From assembly GCA_963677755.1 (NCBI GenBank), contig OY782506.1, positions 1,364,001 to 1,428,000 on the forward strand: DNA of 64,000 nt, read 5' to 3'. Origin of the DNA: JAIOSF01 sp963677755. GTDB taxonomy: Bacteria > Campylobacterota > Campylobacteria > Campylobacterales > Arcobacteraceae. Positions 18,350 through 25,473 of this stretch are shown here, piece by piece; within the stretch, counting starts at the first letter, position 1, and each line of letters opens with the position of its first letter. A program made the position numbers and the translations under genes. Below the pieces are notes generated by a model. It did no database searches. It had not been told where the DNA came from and was given only the letters and a program-made list of their open reading frames with translations.

Positions 18350-18730
18350 TTACAGTTTTTCTAACATTGGGAGAAGTTTATTCCGTAAAACTTCTCCATT
18401 AAAAGGTTTTACAATATAGTTGTTTACACCACATTTTAACGCATCAACAACTTCATCTCTACACCCCTCAGTTGTTATCATAATAATAGGAGTTTTGGCA
18501 CTTTTTGGGAAGTGTCTAATATTTTTAACTAAATCTAACCCATTCATCTTAGGCATATTCCAATCTGTTAAAACAATATCAAAATCTTCTGTTTTAATTT
18601 TTTCAAAAGCTTCTTCACCATTAGCAGCCTCTGTAATATATTCTGATTCAATATTGAGTTCAATTAAAACATTCTTAATAATTTTTCTCATTGTTGAACT
18701 ATCATCAACTACTAAAACTTTTTTATCCAT
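18350..18730 (-). CDS. CheY-like single-domain response regulator
   Basis: A 126-residue receiver domain: acidic pocket D9-D10, phospho-acceptor D56 (VLTDWNMP), T/S at IIMITTE and conserved lysine in YIVKPF. No output domain is attached, so it signals by protein contact, as in chemotaxis. It stands alone, not in a che operon, and could serve chemotaxis or one of the orphan kinases nearby. Confidence 0.9.
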   Translation of the reverse strand: MDKKVLVVDDSSTMRKIIKNVLIELNIESEYITEAANGEEAFEKIKTEDFDIVLTDWNMPKMNGLDLVKNIRHFPKSAKTPIIMITTEGCRDEVVDALKCGVNNYIVKPFNGEVLRNKLLPMLEKL

Positions 18731-18933
18731 AGAATATAATCCTCTTTATTTAAATATAAGGATTATTATATTCCCTTATAAATTAATATTTCCTAAATAA
18801 ACCACATTTCATACACCAGATAGGGAGAAAAAACAAAACAATTCTGAAAAATTCTCAAAAAGTTGCATAATTCATTAATATTCTCTTATAATATGATATT
18901 AAAATAATGCAAAGTAAAAGATAGGATATAATT

Positions 18934-19596
18934 ATGACAAATATGACAGAAACAATTAAAAAAATTAATCTTTTTGCCCATTTAGATGATAATTCCTTAA
19001 AAAAACTAGCTGATATTTCACATTTGTCCAAATTTGAAAAAGATTCTATTTTGTACTACGAATCAGATTCAATAGATAAAATACTTTTTTTAATTACAGG
19101 TCTTATAAAAGTTTATAAAATTGATAAGTATGATAATGAAATATTTCTTTATTATATTTATCCTAATAGTATGATATCAGAACTATCAAATTTAAATAAT
19201 AATCAAATAAGGTGTTTCTCAAATACAGAATTTGTAGAAGATAGTTTAATGCTTTCCATTGATTTTAAAAAGTTTAAGGACTTATTTTTATTTGAAAATG
19301 AACTTGTCTTAAAATTTATCGAAGAGATTATTCATAAAAATCAACAATTACAATGTATCGTCAATAGAGAATTGGTATTTGATGCTACTTCAAAAGTAGC
19401 GTTCATGCTTACTAATGATTTAGAGATGTTCAATCAACTCAAAAGAAACCAAGTGGCTTTAATGCTACATATTCAGCCAGAAACCCTTTCAAGAGTTTTA
19501 AAAAGACTCGTAAGAAATCAAACTATAATTATAGATAAAGGTATCATCACTATAGAAAATATAGAAGAGTTACATAGTATCTATTTAGGAGTATAA
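18934..19596 (+). CDS. Crp/Fnr-family transcription regulator
   Basis: A 220-residue regulator with an N-terminal cyclic-nucleotide-type beta barrel (about 12-115), a dimer helix and a C-terminal winged helix. The recognition helix reads QPETLSRVLKRL, with E183, S186 and R187 in the E-x2-S-R arrangement that reads TTGA half-sites in FNR-type proteins. Only two cysteines (C94, C141) are present, so there is no 4Fe-4S cluster; DNR/NnrR-like or haem/other sensing is possible. It is co-transcribed with the PilJ-type sensor two bases downstream. It is the best candidate in the window for binding the TTGAC/T palindromes before nap and related genes. Confidence 0.88.
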   Translation: MTNMTETIKKINLFAHLDDNSLKKLADISHLSKFEKDSILYYESDSIDKILFLITGLIKVYKIDKYDNEIFLYYIYPNSMISELSNLNNNQIRCFSNTEFVEDSLMLSIDFKKFKDLFLFENELVLKFIEEIIHKNQQLQCIVNRELVFDATSKVAFMLTNDLEMFNQLKRNQVALMLHIQPETLSRVLKRLVRNQTIIIDKGIITIENIEELHSIYLGV

Positions 19597-19598
19597 CA

Positions 19599-20588
19599 AT
19601 GAAAAACATCAGTGTCAGTCAAAAGATAAAAATTTTAGCATCTCTTTTAATATTAACTATTTTTACAGTCATTAGTATCACAATTTATCTAAATCAAAAA
19701 AATATAAAAGATGCTACTATAGTTAATATTGCGGGAAAACAAAGAATGTTAACACAAAACATTACTAAAAATATTTTTTATCTCTACCAGTATAAAACAA
19801 ATGATTTTTCAGAACTAGACACTGCAATATCAGAATTTAATCACGGGCTAAAAACTTTAAAAGATGGAAATACTCTTTTAGGTATCTCCCCTGCACCAAC
19901 AGAAGATATTAGTGATCAAATAGCAAAAGTTATAGTCCTTTGGGATGGCTTTGAAAAAAATACAATGAGTTTTAAAACTGCTTTAATAAATAATGATATA
20001 AACCAACTTAATTCTATTTTAAAATATTTTCACAAAACAAATACCAAGCTACTAAAAGAAGTAGATACTGTTGTAAATCTTTATACCAAACATATAGAAG
20101 AAAAAACAAACTTTATCAAAAACTTTCAATATGTTTCTTTTTCTTTATTATTTATCTTTACTTTGTATGCACTAATACAGTTACGACAAATTGAATCCCA
20201 TGCAAGGGAATTTATAGAAAAATCTAAAAAAATAAGCTCTACTGACTTGGAAGATATGGAACTTTTAGATATGAAAGGGGAAACAGAATTTGTAGAGATA
20301 GCAGATAGTTTTAACTGCTTTATAAATAAAGTATCTAGTGCGATGAATTATTCCCAAACTGCTTTAGAACAATCAAAACTCGCATCTGATAAACTAGAAA
20401 GCTTAACAGATGAGTTTAGTAATATTATTGATGAACTAGAAAATAGACCAGAAATTTCTAAACAACTAGATAAAAGTGAAGATATTGTTATTCAATCAAC
20501 AGAAGATCTTTTAAAATCTACAAAAAAATTGCAACGGTTAAAAGAAGAATTAGATAAATTACTTACAAATTGTAAATCAACAGAATAG
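19599..20588 (+). CDS. PilJ/NarX-type nitrate-nitrite sensor protein without output domain
   Basis: A 329-residue membrane protein with helices at about 10-31 and 178-195 framing a periplasmic four-helix domain. That domain carries AGKQRMLTQ (45-53), closely matching the P-box of NarX/NarQ and PilJ nitrate sensors. After the second helix come a HAMP-like segment and a long coiled coil. There is no kinase, methyl-accepting signalling domain or cyclase. It is two bases downstream of the Crp/Fnr regulator, so the pair may form a one-operon nitrate-sensing unit; how the signal leaves the membrane is unknown. Confidence 0.75.
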   Translation: MKNISVSQKIKILASLLILTIFTVISITIYLNQKNIKDATIVNIAGKQRMLTQNITKNIFYLYQYKTNDFSELDTAISEFNHGLKTLKDGNTLLGISPAPTEDISDQIAKVIVLWDGFEKNTMSFKTALINNDINQLNSILKYFHKTNTKLLKEVDTVVNLYTKHIEEKTNFIKNFQYVSFSLLFIFTLYALIQLRQIESHAREFIEKSKKISSTDLEDMELLDMKGETEFVEIADSFNCFINKVSSAMNYSQTALEQSKLASDKLESLTDEFSNIIDELENRPEISKQLDKSEDIVIQSTEDLLKSTKKLQRLKEELDKLLTNCKSTE

Positions 20589-20604
20589 CTAAAGTTTTAG
20601 CTAT
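20585..20604. terminator. Perfect hairpin spanning two convergent stop codons
   Basis: ATAGCTAAA and TTTAGCTAT pair perfectly around two bases, covering the stop codons of the PilJ-type gene and of the PAS gene ending the nap operon. Confidence 0.65.
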
Positions 20605-21040
20605 ATATTACTCTTCTAATATTTTCTTTATCTCTATTTCTATAGTTATCATAAAGTTTTTGGAATTTTACTTTTTCTTCATATGAAATAGGTACTCTTA
20701 TAGATTTATACTCTACAAGTTTACCATCTTTATAAACCCCGCTAATTGTAGCATGTACCCAATAATATCCAGTATCTTTCCGTAAATTTTTTACAACACC
20801 TTTCCATTGTTGTTGATTTTGAAGTTTATTCCACATATCTTTAAAAGCTCGTTTTGGCATATCGGGATGTCTTACACAATTATGTGGTTTTCCTATAAGT
20901 TCTTCCATACTGTACCCAGATATCTTTGCAAAAGTCTCATTTGCATATGTAATCACACCTTTTAAATCAGTCCTAGAGATGATAAGTTCATCTTCTGGAA
21001 CAATTGTTTCTATTAAAAATTCACTTGTATTATATTCCAT
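20597..21040 (-). CDS. Aer-like PAS domain protein
   Basis: A 147-residue protein that is essentially one PAS domain plus a short tail. It contains GVITYANETFAKISGYS and the NCVRHPDMP motif, which in Aer and related PAS proteins contacts FAD. No signalling domain is attached. It lies 18 bases after napD on the same strand and is probably the last gene of the nap operon, suggesting redox or energy sensing tied to nitrate respiration. Confidence 0.82.
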   Translation of the reverse strand: MEYNTSEFLIETIVPEDELIISRTDLKGVITYANETFAKISGYSMEELIGKPHNCVRHPDMPKRAFKDMWNKLQNQQQWKGVVKNLRKDTGYYWVHATISGVYKDGKLVEYKSIRVPISYEEKVKFQKLYDNYRNRDKENIRRVIYS

Positions 21041-21058
21041 GATACTTTTCCTTTTTTA

Positions 21059-21448
21059 CTAATCAACTTTATCAAAATCAGCAGCAAAACCTTCTAAGTC
21101 TTTCTTTTTTAAATCCCCTCTATAGATAACTTTATCTAAGTCCAAATCATCATCATTTAACATTTTTGGTACAGCATCAGCATTATCAAGTATCTCCATA
21201 TGTTCATTCAGTTCATCTTCACTATAAGCCATCTGCATATCAGCTGCAACAACATGAGGAATAGCTTCAATAACCCTAAGTTTTTCAAGCTCCTCTTTTA
21301 CTCCATTGCCTTCAATTGTAACGATAATTCTCCCTTTTTCATCATGCATATGATAATCACACACTTCACAAGCTTTTAAATCTTTTACTACTTCCTCTAG
21401 ATACTTAGGTACTGTTTGTACTACTATACTTGAAATATTCATTTTCAA
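21059..21448 (-). CDS. napD: Periplasmic nitrate reductase maturation chaperone NapD
   Basis: A 129-residue cytoplasmic protein with the NapD ferredoxin-like fold: NISSIVVQTVPKYLEEV, a central GRIIVTIEGNG strand and IEAIPHVVAADMQMAYSE. NapD binds the twin-arginine signal of NapA and delays export until the cofactor is inserted. It has an acidic C-terminal extension beyond the usual 90-110 residues. It is encoded after napL, as in other Campylobacterota nap operons. Confidence 0.9.
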   Translation of the reverse strand: MKMNISSIVVQTVPKYLEEVVKDLKACEVCDYHMHDEKGRIIVTIEGNGVKEELEKLRVIEAIPHVVAADMQMAYSEDELNEHMEILDNADAVPKMLNDDDLDLDKVIYRGDLKKKDLEGFAADFDKVD

Positions 21449-21452
21449 TCCT

Positions 21453-22403
21453 TTATTTTAATTTATAATAATTTATTGTTTGACTATCACTACTTACGAA
21501 AAGTGAATTTTCATCTGTAAATAGTATCTGTGTCAATGTTGCTTCTTGGGCACTTAAGTTGTACAGATATTTTTCTGATTTGATATCAAAAACTAAAACT
21601 TCATTTTTCTCATTATAAGCTACTGCCCCTTTTTTTGCCTCTGGGCTTAAGGCACATGCATACAGCAAAAAACCAAAATCCAAACTATATGTTTTGTTTT
21701 GGGTATAAACAGCAGCTTTTCTATCTTGTCCTGCTGTTAAAACCACCCCTTTTTTATAATCTAACTGGTAGATTCTATCAAGATTAAGAGATTTTATCTC
21801 CTGTTTTACCTGACCATTAGCTACATCTATTAACCTTACCCTTCCACTCTCATCTGTGTGAGCTATAAACTTTTTATCTTCGTTTATCATAAAGTGTGAA
21901 AAAGAAGATGCACTCACTTGTATAAGGTATAACTGTTTTTTATTTTTAATATCATAAACACCGATTTGATTACTCAAAAGTCCAAATATAATAAGGTCAG
22001 ATGAGACAAAAGCTACTTTTTGTAGATACATCTTTTTTTCAATCCCGATTATTTTTTCTAATTTTTCATTTTGATAAATAAAGATCTCTCTGTATCCTTT
22101 CATCCCTTGAGAAACTATAACTATTTTATCATCTAGTTTATCAATAGAGTATATTTTTGAAGCTATCTCATCCCCCATAAAATCTTTTATATTTGGTATT
22201 TTGATAGTTTTTATTTTTTTATTTGTTACGGTATCAAAAATCTCTACTGTACCATTATCAGTTCCTGCGTATAATCTATCTTTTTCATATACTATACTTT
22301 GTACTGTCCCTGTTGTTTTAAATGATTTAGTTGGAGTTATATTCTCTATAGCAAAAAGATTTATCACAGATACTATAATTAAAAATAATACTTTTTTATA
22401 CAT
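21453..22403 (-). CDS. napL: NapL, WD40-like periplasmic protein of the nap operon
   Basis: A 316-residue protein with an N-terminal signal peptide (about 1-17) and a series of beta-propeller blades (SIVYEKDRLYAGTDNGTVEIFD, then YSIDKLDDKIVIVSQG, and so on). It matches NapL in length, character and position, between napF and napD. NapL is specific to Campylobacterota nap operons; its biochemical role is not settled. Confidence 0.85.
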   Translation of the reverse strand: MYKKVLFLIIVSVINLFAIENITPTKSFKTTGTVQSIVYEKDRLYAGTDNGTVEIFDTVTNKKIKTIKIPNIKDFMGDEIASKIYSIDKLDDKIVIVSQGMKGYREIFIYQNEKLEKIIGIEKKMYLQKVAFVSSDLIIFGLLSNQIGVYDIKNKKQLYLIQVSASSFSHFMINEDKKFIAHTDESGRVRLIDVANGQVKQEIKSLNLDRIYQLDYKKGVVLTAGQDRKAAVYTQNKTYSLDFGFLLYACALSPEAKKGAVAYNEKNEVLVFDIKSEKYLYNLSAQEATLTQILFTDENSLFVSSDSQTINYYKLK

Positions 22404-22404
22404 C

Positions 22405-22686
22405 TTAAACCTCTTCGTTAATCTTATCTATCTCATCTTTATACTCTTTTTGTAGTTGAGCCATCTTCTCATTTAAATCTTGGTAATTTTTAGGAGATAA
22501 TGTTTTTGACTTATTCCACACCACCTCAATATCGTTTGCATATTTAGCACCAAGTTTTTCAATCTCTATTTTGTACTGTTCAAGATCTTTACAGATTACT
22601 GTTGTATCTTCAAGTGTATCTGTAAGTTTTATAAACCAATTTCCTAAACTATCCTCATCAACATATGATATAAATTTAACTGCCAT
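22405..22686 (-). CDS. Unknown 93-residue protein inside the nap operon
   Basis: A small acidic cytoplasmic protein with a mixed strand N-terminal half (FISYVDEDSLGNWFIKLTD) and a helical C-terminal half rich in K and E. It has one cysteine and no motif that I recognise. It overlaps napF by 11 bases and is one base before napL, so it must be co-expressed with the Nap system. It is not one of the classic nap genes. Possible roles are a NapF or NapL partner or an assembly factor. Confidence 0.6.
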   Translation of the reverse strand: MAVKFISYVDEDSLGNWFIKLTDTLEDTTVICKDLEQYKIEIEKLGAKYANDIEVVWNKSKTLSPKNYQDLNEKMAQLQKEYKDEIDKINEEV

Positions 22687-23173
22687 CTTTTACCCTTTCT
22701 TTAACTGTTATTGCATCTACTGGACATACCCCAATACAAAAACCACATGATGTACACTTGTTAGTTATTATACTTGGTTTAAATATCCCCAAAAACTCTA
22801 TTGCATCATCCAAACAAGGATCTTTACAACTAAAACACATTGTACCATGCCAACTCATACATTTCAATATATCTATCTCTACAATTTGCTCAATATTACT
22901 TTTATATGCAACTTTTAAAACATCGTTTGGGCAAGCTTGTGCACACGCATCACAATAGGTACATCCACCAAGTGAAAAATCTATTTTTGGTGTTTTGTCC
23001 TCTTGTATTACTATAATCTTCTCTTCACAAAAAGTGCTACAAACCCCATCACACTCTACACACCCTTTAAGAAAAGAATCTTCATCTAAAAAATATGGAG
23101 GTCTTACGATTATCTCTTTTTTCTCTTTAGATTTTGAAGAAAAAAGAGAACCAAAAAGTTCTCTTCTATCCAC
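22676..23173 (-). CDS. napF: NapF ferredoxin-type protein
   Basis: A 165-residue cytoplasmic iron-sulfur protein. It opens with DRRELFGSLF, as NapF does, and has cysteine clusters CVECDGVCSTFC, CTYCDACAQACP, CMSWHGTMCFSCKDPC and CTSCGFCIGVCP, enough for up to four [4Fe-4S] clusters. NapF is thought to help cofactor or cluster assembly of NapA in the cytoplasm. It follows napB after two bases. Confidence 0.9.
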   Translation of the reverse strand: MDRRELFGSLFSSKSKEKKEIIVRPPYFLDEDSFLKGCVECDGVCSTFCEEKIIVIQEDKTPKIDFSLGGCTYCDACAQACPNDVLKVAYKSNIEQIVEIDILKCMSWHGTMCFSCKDPCLDDAIEFLGIFKPSIITNKCTSCGFCIGVCPVDAITVKERVKDGS

Positions 23174-23175
23174 AG

Positions 23176-23811
23176 TTATTCACCTAAAATTGTATCTAAA
23201 CCTTCAGTAAGTTTAGAACCACTCCAGCTTGATTTTGCAGCTCCATCTTCACTTGTAAATTCAGGACTAAATGTATTTTCTACAAGTTGCCCCTCACTTT
23301 GTGGTGCATGACATTGACTACAGTTAAATCTTGCATTTACTAAAGTTTGTTCCTCTTTTATTGCAATCTCATTTTTCATATTGTCTATACTTTTTTCAAA
23401 CTTTTTCCCATCAAATTTATGATGTGGTCTAAAATTTGTAAAGTGAGACTTAGGAATTGGTGTTGCACCCATACCTACAGCAATCTCTGGCATATGACAG
23501 CCTACACATTGATTGTTATCAATCTGAATTGGTAACATACCTTCTGTGTCATGTGGTATCATAGGTGGTGCATCTTGAAATGCTCTTGCAATAACTTTTC
23601 CACTTCCTGCATATTCTTTACTATATTTTGTTTCATCAGGTGTTACTACATTTTCACTATATAGATCAACTTTTCGTAAACCTAAAGACTCTTCACTTAC
23701 CATTTTAGCAGGTTTTACCTCTGTAGCTTTTTGGGGTGTATTATTACATCCTGTAAAAAACAAAACAGACCCAGCAACCATACTTAGACTAATTTTCATA
23801 ATTGTTTTCAT
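23176..23811 (-). CDS. napB: Periplasmic nitrate reductase dihaem cytochrome c subunit
   Basis: A 211-residue protein with two haem sites, CVGCH at 102-106 and CSQCH at 164-168, and conserved histidines (IPHD, FRPHH) for axial ligation, as in NapB. It passes electrons to NapA. The N-terminus is unusual: the signal ends SVLFFTGC (C22) followed by NN, a plausible lipobox, suggesting a lipid-anchored NapB rather than the usual soluble one. Its start overlaps the napH stop (ATGA). Confidence 0.92.
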   Translation of the reverse strand: MKTIMKISLSMVAGSVLFFTGCNNTPQKATEVKPAKMVSEESLGLRKVDLYSENVVTPDETKYSKEYAGSGKVIARAFQDAPPMIPHDTEGMLPIQIDNNQCVGCHMPEIAVGMGATPIPKSHFTNFRPHHKFDGKKFEKSIDNMKNEIAIKEEQTLVNARFNCSQCHAPQSEGQLVENTFSPEFTSEDGAAKSSWSGSKLTEGLDTILGE

Positions 23812-24629
23812 AACTCATCTCCTTTAGTTTTTTGATTTATTAAATCTCTTATTGAGAAATTTAAAGCATCATCATCACAAACTTCTATACATCTTGCACA
23901 ATTTGTACACTCACCACTCAAAACCTGTTCACTTGATTTTCCAACCATAAACAATACTTGATTTTCAGGGCAAACCTCTTTACACTTCATACATAATGTA
24001 CACTTCTCCTCTTGGTGCTTTACCCGTATTAAGCTATAACTTCCTAGAAGTGAATAAAATCCACCCAATGGGCATATATGTCCACACCAACCATTTTTTA
24101 AAACAAAAAGATCAAATAAGAATATCACTACAATAGCAGCCCATCCAAATCCCATACCAAAAACAATACCTCTATGTACCATTGATATAGGAGAGATAAA
24201 CTCAAAAGCGGTCACTCCAAAAGCAACAGATATTATTAAACTCAATCCAATAACCCAATATCGCATATTTCTTGTTGCTGGTTGTCTTTTTTGTATTTGA
24301 TTAAAACCAAGTTTTCTTCGTAAATAATTTGCACTATCTGTGATTATATTTACAGGACAAACCCAAGAACAAAATGCACGACCACCAACTAAACCATAAA
24401 ATACTACTGCTATTAAAGCTCCTAAAAACACATTTGAAGCAATCAATGCCCCAGCTGAAAACATCTGTAATACAGCATAAGGGTCACTCATAGGGATAGT
24501 TCCTAAAATCAATGAAGAACTAAGATTCCCTGTAATAAAAGTCCAACCCCACGCATTCGCTCCAAAATAGAGTGTCATTAAACTTATTTGAGTTATCCTT
24601 CTTAAAATAAGATATTTATTCTTAATCAT
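23808..24629 (-). CDS. napH: NapH, membrane quinol-oxidising ferredoxin
   Basis: A 273-residue membrane protein with four or five helices, cytoplasmic CX3CP motifs (CSWVCP and CGHICP) and two C-terminal [4Fe-4S] sites (CTLCMKCKEVCP and CTNCARCIEVCD). With NapG it takes electrons from menaquinol toward NapB/NapA; no napC is present, so this is the expected route here. It overlaps napG by 8 bases. Confidence 0.93.
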   Translation of the reverse strand: MIKNKYLILRRITQISLMTLYFGANAWGWTFITGNLSSSLILGTIPMSDPYAVLQMFSAGALIASNVFLGALIAVVFYGLVGGRAFCSWVCPVNIITDSANYLRRKLGFNQIQKRQPATRNMRYWVIGLSLIISVAFGVTAFEFISPISMVHRGIVFGMGFGWAAIVVIFLFDLFVLKNGWCGHICPLGGFYSLLGSYSLIRVKHQEEKCTLCMKCKEVCPENQVLFMVGKSSEQVLSGECTNCARCIEVCDDDALNFSIRDLINQKTKGDEL

Positions 24630-25416
24630 CTAAAAGTCCCCCCATATCGTTTAATGAATCTATCGCTTTGTCTTTACTTAATTCAGTTTTTGTTGTTTGA
24701 CTTGTTGCACTTTCTAATCTTTTCTCATCATTTTTATCCCAACCTTTGATATAGTAATCTCCAGCTTTTCCTAAAGCTATATCTCTTGGTAGTACAAAAA
24801 TGGAAGCTTTTTCAGTTACACAAGCATGTTCACACATACCACAACCTGTACAAAAATCACTATCAACAACTGGCTTTAAAAAAGCATGTTTTCCTGTTCT
24901 TTCGTTTTTTTCATACTCTATTTTAATAGCAACATCTAATAGTGGACAGGCTCTATAACAAGCATCACACTGAATACCCCAAAATGCAATACAGTTTTTA
25001 GTATCAATAACAGCGATACCCATTTGTGAACTATTTATATCTAAATCTCCACTTGGCTTACTCACTTTAGTTATATCTAAAGCATCTGTAGGACAAACAG
25101 GAACACAAGGGATATCTGTACACATATAACAAGGTACATCTCTTGGTGTAAAATATGGCGTCCCTATTGGTTTATTGTCTCCAGGTGTTGCTAATTTTAA
25201 TGTATCAAAAGGACATGCTTCTACACACATACCACACTTAATACAAGTCTTTAAAAAATCATCTTCATCCAAAGCCCCAGGAGGTCTTAACATAAGTGAA
25301 TTTGCTGTTACTTCATCTACATAAGCACTCCAAACCAATCCACCTAAAGCAGCAATTCCTGTAGCTCGTGCAATTGTTAAAAAGAATTTTCTTCGCTCTG
25401 TTATAGTTTCTTTCAT
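24622..25416 (-). CDS. napG: NapG, periplasmic ferredoxin with Tat signal
   Basis: A 264-residue protein with a twin-arginine signal (ERRKFFLTIARATG) and four cysteine clusters: CIKCGMCVEACP, CYMCTDIPCVPVCP, CDACYRACP and CTGCGMCEHAC. It works with NapH in moving electrons from menaquinol to the periplasmic reductase. It lies between napA and napH in the standard Campylobacterota order. Confidence 0.93.
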   Translation of the reverse strand: MKETITERRKFFLTIARATGIAALGGLVWSAYVDEVTANSLMLRPPGALDEDDFLKTCIKCGMCVEACPFDTLKLATPGDNKPIGTPYFTPRDVPCYMCTDIPCVPVCPTDALDITKVSKPSGDLDINSSQMGIAVIDTKNCIAFWGIQCDACYRACPLLDVAIKIEYEKNERTGKHAFLKPVVDSDFCTGCGMCEHACVTEKASIFVLPRDIALGKAGDYYIKGWDKNDEKRLESATSQTTKTELSKDKAIDSLNDMGGLLDD

Positions 25417-25473
25417 AATCTTTACTTTTTGTTTTTTATAAAGTAATTAGTCATTAAGACTAATCACTGAAAT

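Noticed and set aside
18841..18860. Tandem ATTCTGAAAA/ATTCTCAAAA upstream of the Crp/Fnr gene as an operator
   Set aside because: The repeat is short, AT-rich and not palindromic; it can arise by chance in this base composition.
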